Shown: piece by piece, positions 26,029 through 35,019 of the stretch | Layout: each line of letters opens with the position of its first letter | Position numbering within the stretch: position 1 is the stretch's first letter | Assembly (NCBI GenBank): GCA_910587715.1 | Contig: CAJUMV010000024.1 | Coordinates: 1-60,426 of the forward strand | Reading direction: 5' to 3' | Source of the DNA: an uncultured Lachnospiraceae bacterium | GTDB taxonomy: Bacteria > Bacillota > Clostridia > Lachnospirales > Lachnospiraceae | DNA length: 60,426 bases | The notes under the pieces: model-generated | Database searches by the model: none | Told to the model about the DNA's origin: nothing | The model's input: only the letters and a program-made list of their open reading frames with translations | Made by a program: the position numbers and the translations under genes

Positions 26029-27540
26029 TCAGCGAATGCGGAAGCTGATTACGCTGCCCGCAGGCGCGGTAAAGCATACCTTCCCGTCCTTCACCTCATA
26101 CGCGTCGAAAGCTTCCTCCTTCACCTTCTCCGGCTCGTCGAACGTGTTGTGGGCGTGCATTTCGCCCTTCAGAACCGCCGCGGTAATCTCCTTCGGCGCA
26201 AGTTCCATAAAGGACATCTCCACAGGCGCATCCTCATCCGTGGAGAGGTTTGCCAGCGTCACGTTCACATAGCCGTCCTTATCCACAGAAACGGACTCGT
26301 CAAGGAACGGCACCTTGCAGGCATCGTCCACGCCGAGCATCCGATTGCCCTCGATACAGCTCTCCACAAGCTCCGCCCCCTGGTGATGCTTGTACATATG
26401 GAAAATATGATAGGTGGGCGTCAGAATCATCTTCGGTCCCTCCGTCAGAATCACGGACTGCAGCACATTGACCATCTGTGCGATACACGCCATCTTCACC
26501 CGGTCACAGTGCTTGTTGAAAATATTTAAGGTCACGCCCGCCACAAGCGCGTCGCGCATGGTGTTCTGCTGATAGAGGAATCCCGGATTCGTGCCCGGCT
26601 CCACGTCAAACCAGCAGCCCCACTCGTCCACGATCATGCCGATCTTCTTCTCGGGATCGTACTGATCCATGATCGCGCCGTGCCGTTCCACCAGTTCTTC
26701 CATATAGAGCGCCTTCGCCATCGTCTGATACCATGTCGCCTCGTCAAACTCCGTGGCGCTGCCCTTGTTCTCCCATCCGCCCGGATGCACATAATAATGA
26801 AGGGATAAGCCGTCCATGTAGCCGTTGGGGATGTTGTTCGGCTGCGGCAGCGCAAAACAGGTCTTTAACACGCCCTCCGTCCAGAAATAATCCGCCACGT
26901 TGGGACCGCCGCAGATTTTCTTGATGGGCGCCGCATTGTCATAGTGCCGCACATAAGTCTGGTATCTTCTGTACAGGTTCGCGTAGTACTCCGGCGTCAT
27001 GCTGCCGCCGCAGCCCCAGTTTTCATTGCCCACGCCGAAATAGTCGATCTTCCACGGCTTTTCATGCCCGTTTTCTTTGCGCAGGTCCGCCATGGGGGAG
27101 ACACCGTCAAAGGTGATGTACTCCACCCACTCGCTCATCTCCTGTACCGTGCCGCTGCCCACGTTTCCGTTCACATAGGTCTTGCACCCAAGCTGTTCGC
27201 AGAGCTCGAAGAACTCGTGCGTGCCGAAGCTGTTGTCCTCCACCACGCCGCCCCAATGGGTATTGATCATCTTCTTGCGGGTCTCCTTCGGACCGATACC
27301 GTCCTTCCAGTGATACTCGTCCGCAAAGCACCCGCCCGGCCAGCGCAGCACGGGAATCTGCATTTCTTTCAGGGCATCCACCACATCCTTACGCATCCCG
27401 TTCACGTTCGGGATATCGGAATTTTCGCCCACGTATAACCCCTCATAAATACATCTGCCCAGATGCTCCGAAAAATGCCCGTATATTTCCGGGTTGATAT
27501 GTCCCTTTTTGTTTTTCTCGTTGATAAATAATTTTGCCAT
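26029..27540 (-). CDS. abfA: Alpha-L-arabinofuranosidase, GH51
   Basis: A 503-residue cytosolic GH51 enzyme that removes alpha-L-arabinofuranose from arabinan or arabinoxylan oligomers. It opens with the family hallmark INPEIYGHFSEHLG, has RWPGGCFADEYHW, the acid/base Glu173 in GNENWG, and the nucleophile Glu306 in VDEWG. The C-terminal beta-sandwich is complete. No signal peptide, so it works on imported oligosaccharides. It follows the GH43 gene by 18 nt, forming an arabinan unit. Confidence 0.96.
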   Translation of the reverse strand: MAKLFINEKNKKGHINPEIYGHFSEHLGRCIYEGLYVGENSDIPNVNGMRKDVVDALKEMQIPVLRWPGGCFADEYHWKDGIGPKETRKKMINTHWGGVVEDNSFGTHEFFELCEQLGCKTYVNGNVGSGTVQEMSEWVEYITFDGVSPMADLRKENGHEKPWKIDYFGVGNENWGCGGSMTPEYYANLYRRYQTYVRHYDNAAPIKKICGGPNVADYFWTEGVLKTCFALPQPNNIPNGYMDGLSLHYYVHPGGWENKGSATEFDEATWYQTMAKALYMEELVERHGAIMDQYDPEKKIGMIVDEWGCWFDVEPGTNPGFLYQQNTMRDALVAGVTLNIFNKHCDRVKMACIAQMVNVLQSVILTEGPKMILTPTYHIFHMYKHHQGAELVESCIEGNRMLGVDDACKVPFLDESVSVDKDGYVNVTLANLSTDEDAPVEMSFMELAPKEITAAVLKGEMHAHNTFDEPEKVKEEAFDAYEVKDGKVCFTAPAGSVISFRIR

Positions 27541-27558
27541 ACCCTCTCCTTTTCTTTT

Positions 27559-28503
27559 TTAGTTGAATTTGAATACCGGTCTGCCGTCCTCCCAGCCGAA
27601 CTTCATCAGCATCGCGTGGCGGTTCGGGTTGTAGAGCGGGTCGCCCACAATCTCCGTCTCCGTCCTCGCGTGATACACCAGAATATCGTTTCCTTCTTCG
27701 TCCACGGTAAAGCTGTTGTGCCCCGGTCCGTAAACGCCCAGCGTCTCGTCCGACTTAAGCACCGGGTAACGCTCCTTTTTCCATGACAGGGGGTCTAACA
27801 AATCGGAATCCTCATCCGCCGTCATCATCCCCATACAGTAGGCGATGCCTGTCTCCGACGCGGAGTAGGTCATAAAAATCTTACCGTTCCGTTTAATAAC
27901 CGCCGGACCCTCGTTCACCCAGAAGCCGACTCTCTCCCAATCGTAATCCGGCGTGGTGAGAAGCACCTGCACCGTCTTTAACTTGTAAGGCGTCTCCAGC
28001 TCACCTATGTAAAGGTTGGAAATCTGTTTTCCGACACCCACCTTTTCCGCCCAGATGTAAAACCATTTTCCCTTGTTCTCAAACACGGTGCCGTCCAGTG
28101 AAAACGCCTCAAAGGAAAAGACGTCATCGTCAGCCCTTCCCATTTTTCCTTTTTCCGTCCATGTACCGGTAATCGGATCCGCATCCTTACATTCCAGCAC
28201 ATAAGGTCTGATCTGCCACACGTCGTCCTTATCGCCGCCCGCATAGTAAATGTACCATGCCCCGTCTATGTAGTGCAGCTCAGGCGCCCAGATATGACAG
28301 CTCATAATCCCCGACTCATGCTTGTGCCAGATTTCCGTCTCGGGAGCATCAGCCAGTCCCGCAAGCGTATCCGATCTGCGAAGCACGATGCCGTCATAAG
28401 CCGGCACGGATGCGGTGAAATAGTAAGTGCCGTCCGTATGCCTGTACACATAAGGATCCGCCCGCTGTAATATCCACGGTTTGTTATAGAATAATTCGCT
28501 CAT
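27559..28503 (-). CDS. GH43 glycosidase (arabinanase/arabinofuranosidase type)
   Basis: A 314-residue five-bladed propeller enzyme of GH43 without signal peptide. The general base Asp16 lies in QRADPYVYRHTDGTYY, the acid Glu is in VNEGPAV, and the pKa-tuning Asp is near IDGAWYIYYAGG or neighbouring WAPE. The short single-domain form and its neighbour GH51 suggest an intracellular alpha-L-arabinofuranosidase or beta-xylosidase on small oligosaccharides. First gene of the unit, with a promoter at 28575-28603. The exact sugar cannot be settled from sequence. Confidence 0.92.
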   Translation of the reverse strand: MSELFYNKPWILQRADPYVYRHTDGTYYFTASVPAYDGIVLRRSDTLAGLADAPETEIWHKHESGIMSCHIWAPELHYIDGAWYIYYAGGDKDDVWQIRPYVLECKDADPITGTWTEKGKMGRADDDVFSFEAFSLDGTVFENKGKWFYIWAEKVGVGKQISNLYIGELETPYKLKTVQVLLTTPDYDWERVGFWVNEGPAVIKRNGKIFMTYSASETGIAYCMGMMTADEDSDLLDPLSWKKERYPVLKSDETLGVYGPGHNSFTVDEEGNDILVYHARTETEIVGDPLYNPNRHAMLMKFGWEDGRPVFKFN

Positions 28504-28574
28504 CTTTTCCCCCGTTCCGGCTCCGTTCCGAAAGCCATTTTTTGTTTATATAAATTATTTTAATTGTATCTAAA

Positions 28575-28603
28575 ATTATACGAGATTTCTGCCAAGAAAG
28601 CAA
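28575..28603 (-). promoter_or_regulatory. Promoter of the arabinan unit
   Basis: Minus-strand TTGCTT (28603-28598) and a consensus TATAAT (28580-28575) with a 17-nt spacer. Confidence 0.6.
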
Positions 28604-28621
28604 GCCCCTATTTTTCATAAC

Positions 28622-28675
28622 CGGTTCAGCGAGAACATGGAAAATGCGTTTTGCGAATGGGCGCGTGCTGAACCG
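28622..28675. promoter_or_regulatory. Long-range inverted repeat upstream of two genes
   Basis: CGGTTCAGC (28622-28630) pairs with GCTGAACCG (28667-28675) across 36 nt. It sits in the divergent region between the GH43 gene and the glutamine amidotransferase gene, and may be a paired operator. Confidence 0.4.
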
Positions 28676-28727
28676 TTCCGTCGGGTGCGCATAAAATAAA
28701 CTAACACCCCGTAAAAAGGAATCCGCC

Positions 28728-29363
28728 ATGCCAGCTCCCACCGTACTAATCGCCGGGCGTCCCGGGGATACAAAAAACTATGAAAACATGATAAAAAGAC
28801 TGGGCGTCCCCTGCATGGTCAGTCTGAATCCCAGTCAGGCAGACACCGCCACCCACCTTCTTCTCCCCGGCGGCGGTGATATCACACCCGCCTTTTTCGG
28901 ACAAAACGACCACGGCTCCCGCAACATCGACACGGAGCTTGATATCCTGCAGTTTACCATCCTTTCCCGTTTCGTGGCACAAAAAAAGCCCGTGCTCGGT
29001 ATCTGCAAGGGGCTCCAGCTTATCAACGTCCATTTCGGCGGCGATATCACACAGCATATCGACACCGCCGAGACCCACAGATGGGTCGGGCGCGACCAGT
29101 TCCACTATGTTTTTCACTGCGATCTCGGCAGGCGCGATTTCTTTTACCAACTCTACGGGACGAGCGCCAAGGTAAACTCCGCCCACCATCAGGCGATAAA
29201 CCGTACAGGCGAGGGACTTGTACCCGTCTGCCGCGCCGGGGATAACGTAATCGAAGGGCTGGTCCACCGCTCCCTGCCTATTCTTGCCGTGCAGTGGCAC
29301 CCGGAACGGCTGCCCGACGATGCGGGCGAATCGCTCCTGTCCTACTTTTTTTCGCTCTCCTGA
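28728..29363 (+). CDS. Class I glutamine amidotransferase / gamma-glutamyl-GABA hydrolase-like
   Basis: A 211-residue PuuD-type hydrolase, a family that cleaves gamma-glutamyl bonds. The nucleophile Cys is in GICKGLQLIN, with the GGGDI turn earlier and the His-Glu pair in VQWHPERL; these form the triad. PuuD proteins usually have about 230-250 residues, and the N-terminus here is short (LIAGRPGD). The start follows AAAAAGGA. Its 3' end overlaps the convergent DUF2974 gene by 22 nt. The substrate is not certain. Confidence 0.88.
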   Translation: MPAPTVLIAGRPGDTKNYENMIKRLGVPCMVSLNPSQADTATHLLLPGGGDITPAFFGQNDHGSRNIDTELDILQFTILSRFVAQKKPVLGICKGLQLINVHFGGDITQHIDTAETHRWVGRDQFHYVFHCDLGRRDFFYQLYGTSAKVNSAHHQAINRTGEGLVPVCRAGDNVIEGLVHRSLPILAVQWHPERLPDDAGESLLSYFFSLS

Positions 29364-30544
29364 AGTTTCAGGCGGCTTTCTAACTGCGCCATGCCTTCCT
29401 CAAACTTCTCCCGCTGCATTTCCCACTTATTTTTTCGGCTCACACGCTTGCTCTGCGCCTGTGCCTTTGCCTGGAGCGAAACCATCTCAAAGAGCGCACG
29501 CATAATCTGCATCATCACTCCGGCAGTTTCCTCATCCACCCCGCCTATGGCTCTGCTTATTTTCTGCAGGCTCTGAAACCAATGCGCCGTGAAGTCAATC
29601 AGATTATCCGTCTCCGACGCCTGAATCACCCCGTAAAGCGTATCTACAAAAATGTGCATCTGCGCCTGATCCAGCGACAAAATCCATTCATTGAGCGTCT
29701 GGTCTAAAAACTTCCGTCCCGGTCGAATCTCGTCCACAATACGGAAATCGCCGTCCTTCACCAGCCATGTGTAAGGATTGTGCTGGGCAAGCCCAATCGT
29801 CCTGCTCTCCACTACCCGGTAATCACCTTCGGTATAAAGCAGCATACCCACCAACGAAGAACGGGGCACCGTCTTGTGAATCCGTTCTTCTATCTCCCGG
29901 TACGCACCCTGTTCCCTGACCTCCGGACGAAATCCTGGTCCATCATGATTGTAGATTCTCTCTATCCGCTCTCTCACTGCCGCGTCGCAGTGCATGGACG
30001 CATAGACCGCAAAATTCCCGCCTTTGGAATGACCGCCCACAAAAAAACCGCCGTCAATGGTCCGCGCCGCCTGCTCCAGATAAGACACGCTGTAACGCTG
30101 TCCGGGCACCGGCTCCGAAAAAGCCAGGTTTAAATCCTCCTTCCAGCCCACGATATTCTCATCCGTCCCCCGAAATACCACATAGGGAAGTCCTCCGGGA
30201 ATGCCGCACACCACGGCGGAAAACTGGCTTTCCTGCTCCGGTTCAATTAGGTTTACATAATTCCAAAGAAGCATTTCACCGAATCGTCTGCTGTTTAAAA
30301 CACCCATAAAGAGAGCCGTATTGTCCTTGCGGTAACGCTCATCCGCGTAAAGGTGGTCATAGTCGGCATGGGCGGCGATTTCCCGAAGACTTACCGGGGC
30401 GCGCGCCTCCTCCGGTCCCGGCACGATGCCGTCGAATTTCAGATAGGAAAGCTGGCTGAGCACCAGACTGTCCACATCACCAAACGGTTTCTCCGCCAGA
30501 CTGTAATCCCCGTATTCTCTCAGATAATCTAAAATGGTTCCCAT
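29342..30544 (-). CDS. DUF2974 / Mbeg1-like alpha/beta hydrolase
   Basis: A 400-residue protein with an alpha/beta-hydrolase core. The nucleophile elbow GGHSKGGNFAVYAS gives Ser in GHSKGG, and YVVFRGTDENIVGWKEDLN is the lipase-like strand and loop that precede it. An N-terminal segment DYLREYGDYSLAEKPFGDVD is the family start. The C-terminal 80 residues are charged and probably coiled. The family (Mbeg1-like) is frequent in Firmicutes; substrate unknown. No signal peptide is seen. It shares its direction with the NdpA-like gene upstream. Confidence 0.85.
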   Translation of the reverse strand: MGTILDYLREYGDYSLAEKPFGDVDSLVLSQLSYLKFDGIVPGPEEARAPVSLREIAAHADYDHLYADERYRKDNTALFMGVLNSRRFGEMLLWNYVNLIEPEQESQFSAVVCGIPGGLPYVVFRGTDENIVGWKEDLNLAFSEPVPGQRYSVSYLEQAARTIDGGFFVGGHSKGGNFAVYASMHCDAAVRERIERIYNHDGPGFRPEVREQGAYREIEERIHKTVPRSSLVGMLLYTEGDYRVVESRTIGLAQHNPYTWLVKDGDFRIVDEIRPGRKFLDQTLNEWILSLDQAQMHIFVDTLYGVIQASETDNLIDFTAHWFQSLQKISRAIGGVDEETAGVMMQIMRALFEMVSLQAKAQAQSKRVSRKNKWEMQREKFEEGMAQLESRLKLQESEKK

Positions 30545-30598
30545 ATCCTCACACTCCGAAATATTTCATGCCTGCCGCCGGATATTCCCAATCCCGCT

Positions 30599-31624
30599 TT
30601 AAATCTTAGCCTCCAGATGCTCAATATTCTTGATTAACACGCTGACCGTCCCGTCGGGATTCGTGATAAACTCCACGCACTTGGGATTCTTATACTGCTC
30701 CATGGGGATTTTAATCTCAATGCCCGTGTCCGTAAAAAGGTGCTGGCTCTGGTATTTGCGCGTGGTGTTCTCGCTCTGGGGCTCTATGGTTTCCTTCACC
30801 ATATTGTACTTTTCCATTTTATCCTGAAAAGCTGTCCTTAATTCCGGTTCCCCTTCAAAGATTTTCTCCGCGAGCTCCTCCACCACGAAGCCGCCCTTCT
30901 CCTCCATCTCTTCCTGCATGATGCTCTTGGCGCGCATCTGTCTCTCAAAACGTTCGCTCTCCGCAAAGCCCTCCTTCTGCACGCTCTCCACGGCGCGCCC
31001 CACAATCGACAGCTTCGACTTGTGGGAAAGATGGGAACTGCACTTTAAGAACAGGAAAGAAAAATAATCCGTCTTTTCCCCGTTCACCTCGTACTTTTTT
31101 TCCACCACCTGTAAAGAGAGATCCGAAAGGCAGATAACTGCCGCTTCCGAAAGCCGCTGGGTCTGGGATGGCAGGATGGACTTGTGCCTGATCAGCTCGT
31201 TGCTGTTTCCTTCTCCCTCCGCAAGCGGCATCGTCCGGTGGGTATAAAGGGTCTTATAATTCATTTTCAGGAGCGCCAGATACTCTTCCTCGCCCTCTCT
31301 GAACCGCACCACCATCAGATCCGCCGGCGGAATGTCGATATTGCCGCTCATAATCTCAAACAAAAGCCCCGCAATCTCCTGACTGATGGCGACGAAATTT
31401 TCGTCCTCATACCCGGTCAGGAGCTTACACACCTCCGACTCCCTCTCGTAAAAACGGCACTCCTTCGCGTCGTCCCCGGCGCAGATTTTCCCGATATGCT
31501 CCCGCAAAAACTCCGCCACCTCCGAGCCGAACTCCAGCTCCGTGTCAGACAGCACCGGCATTCCGATGGTAGGATCTAAAATATGTACGATGACGTGTTT
31601 TATCCTGATATCCTCTTTGTTCAT
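30599..31624 (-). CDS. Nucleoid-associated protein, NdpA/YejK family
   Basis: A 341-residue protein matching the 37-kDa nucleoid-associated family. The N-terminus KHVIVHILDP is characteristic, as is LMVVRFREGEEEYLALLKMNY in the middle (the block fits the family's central strand-helix). The C-terminal part YQSQHLFTDTGIEIKIPMEQ also agrees. Members bind DNA loosely; in some bacteria they occur near phage or defence genes, but the neighbours here are ordinary. The ATG is preceded by GGAGGAAC. Confidence 0.85.
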   Translation of the reverse strand: MNKEDIRIKHVIVHILDPTIGMPVLSDTELEFGSEVAEFLREHIGKICAGDDAKECRFYERESEVCKLLTGYEDENFVAISQEIAGLLFEIMSGNIDIPPADLMVVRFREGEEEYLALLKMNYKTLYTHRTMPLAEGEGNSNELIRHKSILPSQTQRLSEAAVICLSDLSLQVVEKKYEVNGEKTDYFSFLFLKCSSHLSHKSKLSIVGRAVESVQKEGFAESERFERQMRAKSIMQEEMEEKGGFVVEELAEKIFEGEPELRTAFQDKMEKYNMVKETIEPQSENTTRKYQSQHLFTDTGIEIKIPMEQYKNPKCVEFITNPDGTVSVLIKNIEHLEAKI

Positions 31625-31728
31625 TCTACGATGTTCCTCCTATGTAGCATTATCTATATATGTAATTGCGAAACTCATCACAACCTTATGATAATTGTGC
31701 AAATAGCATAACCATAAGCCGACCCTTA

Positions 31729-32115
31729 CTAATTATACTTCCCCACATAGTCCGTTCCTGTTTCGGTCTGCATTAAGTTTACATAATATTGCGGCTCCCG
31801 CTCCATCAAAAGCATCGTATGAAACGCCTCCAACAGCATCTTGTCCCCGTTGCTCTTCATAGCCGTCCTGTCCCGGTCGAGCTGCGCCTTGAAATGGTCC
31901 ATCTGCCACACCATAATATCTACCAGACTGTATCCTGCCACTTTATAATCGCAGAGAAAGTTCTGGTGCTCCAGATAATACAGGAACTCCCTTGATACGC
32001 CCTCCGAGGCTATCAGCATCTCAAAAAACCGCTCCAGAAACGCCTCGTCCTCTCCGGCATAATAACACAGTGCCTTCGCCCAGGCGTAAGCCTTTGTTTT
32101 CTCTTCCTTCGTCAT
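31729..32115 (-). CDS. Conserved hypothetical protein
   Basis: A 128-residue acidic, mostly helical soluble protein that I do not recognise. The frame is open to 32181, but ATG 32113-32115 follows GGAGGGA at a good distance and begins MTKEEKTKAYAWAKALCYYA. Aromatic and charged residues are frequent (FLERFFEML, EFLYYLEHQNFLCDYK). It stands alone, divergent from the AGCS symporter. Confidence 0.7.
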   Translation of the reverse strand: MTKEEKTKAYAWAKALCYYAGEDEAFLERFFEMLIASEGVSREFLYYLEHQNFLCDYKVAGYSLVDIMVWQMDHFKAQLDRDRTAMKSNGDKMLLEAFHTMLLMEREPQYYVNLMQTETGTDYVGKYN

Positions 32116-32245
32116 CTGCCGTCCCTCCTTCTTTCTCTCTTTTCCGATTCTTTCTTCCGTTCTCCCGCATCTGCCCGCCACAGCACGTTCTTTTTCTCTG
32201 ACTTTTCACATAAAATATGCTAAATAACACTAGGACGTGTTTTCT

Positions 32246-33613
32246 ATGGCTCTCTTAGAACAAATCAACGATCTTTTATGGGGTCTTCCCCTGATACTCC
32301 TGCTTTTGGGCACACATATTTATTTCACCTGCAAGCTGCGGTTTCCCCAGAGAAATCTTTTTCGGGCAATCCGTCTCTCCCTGTATGCCGCGGAGGATAC
32401 GCCGACTGCCAAAGATGCATTCCCCGCAAAGCCTGCACCCGACGCCCAAAAGTCTTCCGCCGTGCCGGGAACCGCCCGGAATCTCTCCCCCTTCTCGGCT
32501 CTCTCCACCACCCTTGCCGCCACCCTCGGCACGGGAAACATCATCGGCGTCTCCACCGCCGTCGCTCTCGGCGGTCCCGGCGCCATCTTCTGGTGCTGGA
32601 TCACCGGGATTCTCGGAATGGCGACCGCCTACGGCGAATGCTACTTAAGCGTCCTCTACCGCCAGCAGAACAAAGACGGGCTCTATGTCGGCGGTCCGAT
32701 GTATGTCTTAAAAAATGGTTTACATAACAAAAAGATGGGCAGTCTGTATGCCGCATTCACACTGGCGGCTGCTTTCGGCGTGGGCTGTACCACGCAGGCA
32801 AACTCCGTCACACGAGCCACCACGTTAAGTTTTGGGATTTCCCCCCATCCGATAGGCATCGTGCTCGCCATGATTACGGCTGCCGTCATCCTCGGCGGCA
32901 TCCGCAGCATCGGAAACCTGTGCGAGCGCACCGTGCCCGCCATCACCTTCCTGTACCTGTTCGGCTGCGTGCTGCTCCTGTGTCTCTACCGCCACCAGCT
33001 TGCCACCGCCGTGGTCTGGATTGTCAAAGACGCTTTCTCCTTTACAAGCCTTGCCGGGGGTGTGACGGGAGCGGGTCTGCAGCGTGCCATGCGCTACGGC
33101 ATCGCCAGAGGACTTTTCACAAACGAAGCGGGCATCGGCACCTCCGCCATCGCCGCAGCCGCTTCCCACACCGAAGACCCGAAAGTACAGGCATATGTGT
33201 CCATGACAGCCGTTTTCTGGGACACGGTGGTGATGTGCCTGCTGACCGGGCTGGTAGTGGTCTGCAACATGCTCTACGACCCGGCATCCACCGCAGGCGC
33301 CGCCGAGACGGACTTGACCGCAGCCGCCTTCTCCCACTTACCCTACGTGGGGGATGCCTTTCTCACAATCTCCCTGTGCGCCTTCGCCGTGACCACCCTG
33401 ATCGGCTGGTCTTACTTCGGTGAGAAAGCGGCAGAGTATCTGGGCGGCAACCGTAGCGTCCCGCTCTACAAGCTTTTTTACGTCATCATGATCTATCTGG
33501 GCGCCATCATTCCCATGCGCCTCGTCTGGGAGTGCACCGACCTGATCAACGGGGTGATGGCGCTGCCAAACCTCCTCGCCCTGTGGGCGCTGCGGAAAGA
33601 GATTCGCTCATAA
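32246..33613 (+). CDS. Sodium:amino-acid symporter, AGCS family
   Basis: A 455-residue membrane carrier of the alanine/glycine:cation symporter family, with about 10-11 helices. The family signature is seen around TLAATLGTGNIIGVSTAVAL, with GGPGAIFWCW next, and later GIARGLFTNEAGIGTSAIA. It would import alanine or glycine with sodium. The ATG at 32246 is taken as start (AGGA upstream); GTG 32237 is possible. A 50-residue loop after helix 1 (around residues 40-80) is rich in Ala and Pro. Confidence 0.93.
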   Translation: MALLEQINDLLWGLPLILLLLGTHIYFTCKLRFPQRNLFRAIRLSLYAAEDTPTAKDAFPAKPAPDAQKSSAVPGTARNLSPFSALSTTLAATLGTGNIIGVSTAVALGGPGAIFWCWITGILGMATAYGECYLSVLYRQQNKDGLYVGGPMYVLKNGLHNKKMGSLYAAFTLAAAFGVGCTTQANSVTRATTLSFGISPHPIGIVLAMITAAVILGGIRSIGNLCERTVPAITFLYLFGCVLLLCLYRHQLATAVVWIVKDAFSFTSLAGGVTGAGLQRAMRYGIARGLFTNEAGIGTSAIAAAASHTEDPKVQAYVSMTAVFWDTVVMCLLTGLVVVCNMLYDPASTAGAAETDLTAAAFSHLPYVGDAFLTISLCAFAVTTLIGWSYFGEKAAEYLGGNRSVPLYKLFYVIMIYLGAIIPMRLVWECTDLINGVMALPNLLALWALRKEIRS

Positions 33614-33665
33614 TATCGTGCGTTATTTTATTTGTGGGCATTTGAACAAACACCCCTCTCTGTCC

Positions 33666-35009
33666 CTACGATCGACCGGCTATTTTATCACGCTGCCGAA
33701 AATAGATATAAAACCCCACACAGATCAGTGCGGACAGCAGCGATCCCAGCGGCGCCGCCCATCCCATCGGATAGAGGCTGTCTGGAAAATACACCCCCGC
33801 CAGATATGCCCCCGGTATGCGGATGAGGAGAATCGCCGTGATATTATGTAAAAAGGAGATACCCGCCTTCTGGTCCCCGCAGAAATACCCGCTGAAACAG
33901 AAGTGAACCGCCGCAAAGAGCGTGTCAAAGGAGTAGGAGCGCAGATAGGCGCAGCCCGCCGCCAGCACCGCCGCATCCCTTGTGAACAGCCCCACCAGCG
34001 TATGCGGCAGAAACTGGCTGTAGAGCGCGCAGAGCGCACCCCAGCTCATGGTGATAAGCAGACCGTAACCGAGCGAGACTCTGGCGCGCTCCGGCTTGTC
34101 CGCCCCCATATTCTGCGCCGTGATGGCGGAAATCGCAGAGAGGAACGCCGAGGGCACCAGAAAGAGAAAGCCGATCAGCTTTTCCACAATACCAACAGCC
34201 GCGGAGACAACCAGTCCCCTGCTGTTGGCGATCACCGTGATCACGATAAACGCCACCTGAATCAGCCCGTCCTGACAGGCTATGGGCGCGCCCACCTTGA
34301 GAATCTGCGCAAAAATCTCCCTGTCTATCCGCACATCCTGTCTCGTCACCCGAAACCCCAGATCCCGCCTGCGCAGCATAAAAAGCGCGAACGCCACGCT
34401 CACCGCCTGCCCGAATACTGTTGCCAGTGCCGCGCCCGCCGCACCCATGCCGCCGCCCACGAGAACAAAGTCGAGCATGATATTCACCGCGCACGCCACC
34501 GCCACAAAATACATAGGTCCCTTGGAATCACCCGCCCCACGGAAAATACTGCTGATCACATTGTACGCCGTGATAAAGGGTACCCCCGCAAAACAGATAC
34601 CCAGATACAGCCTTGTCTCCTTCACCGCCTCCGCAGGGGTAAGCATAACGTTTGTAATTAAATTTACACAGAGCAGTAGCCCCACGGTGAGCACCGCCGC
34701 AAACAGCGCGAAAAACGCCACAGACGCGCCGACCGTTTTCGCCGCCGACCGCTCGTCCTTCGCGCCCACATATCTGCCAATCCGCACAGTAGCGCCCATG
34801 GCAAAGCCCACGATGATCACCGTGAGCATATGCATCACCTGACTGCCGATCGCCACCGCCGTCGTGGTCTGAGAGCCGTTGTACAGCCCCACCACGAACA
34901 AATCCGCCATACCGTAAAAGGTCTGCATAAAACATGCCAAAAGATACGGGAGAGCAAACCGTATCAGGTTTTTCCCTACGCTCCCCTCCGTCAGATTATT
35001 TTCTCTCAT
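33666..35009 (-). CDS. MATE family efflux transporter
   Basis: A 447-residue multidrug and toxin extrusion type transporter with 12 predicted helices. Seen marks are the N-terminal LIRFALPYLLACFMQTFYGMAD, and in the middle FRGAGDSKGPMYFV and the second-half FLVPSAFLSAISAITAQNMGA. Members use sodium or proton gradients to expel cationic compounds or other small molecules; the substrate cannot be told. It lies 10 nt after the aldo/keto reductase gene on the same strand and is probably cotranscribed. Confidence 0.93.
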   Translation of the reverse strand: MRENNLTEGSVGKNLIRFALPYLLACFMQTFYGMADLFVVGLYNGSQTTTAVAIGSQVMHMLTVIIVGFAMGATVRIGRYVGAKDERSAAKTVGASVAFFALFAAVLTVGLLLCVNLITNVMLTPAEAVKETRLYLGICFAGVPFITAYNVISSIFRGAGDSKGPMYFVAVACAVNIMLDFVLVGGGMGAAGAALATVFGQAVSVAFALFMLRRRDLGFRVTRQDVRIDREIFAQILKVGAPIACQDGLIQVAFIVITVIANSRGLVVSAAVGIVEKLIGFLFLVPSAFLSAISAITAQNMGADKPERARVSLGYGLLITMSWGALCALYSQFLPHTLVGLFTRDAAVLAAGCAYLRSYSFDTLFAAVHFCFSGYFCGDQKAGISFLHNITAILLIRIPGAYLAGVYFPDSLYPMGWAAPLGSLLSALICVGFYIYFRQRDKIAGRS

Positions 35010-35019
35010 CCTCCGTACC

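Noticed and set aside
28484..28741. 85-codon minus-strand frame between GH43 and the amidotransferase
   Set aside because: No ribosome site; it runs over the arabinan promoter and the inverted repeat, and shows no protein pattern.
33903..34842. Open frames antisense to the MATE gene
   Set aside because: Low-complexity Arg/His/Thr-rich translations; the MATE frame explains the region.
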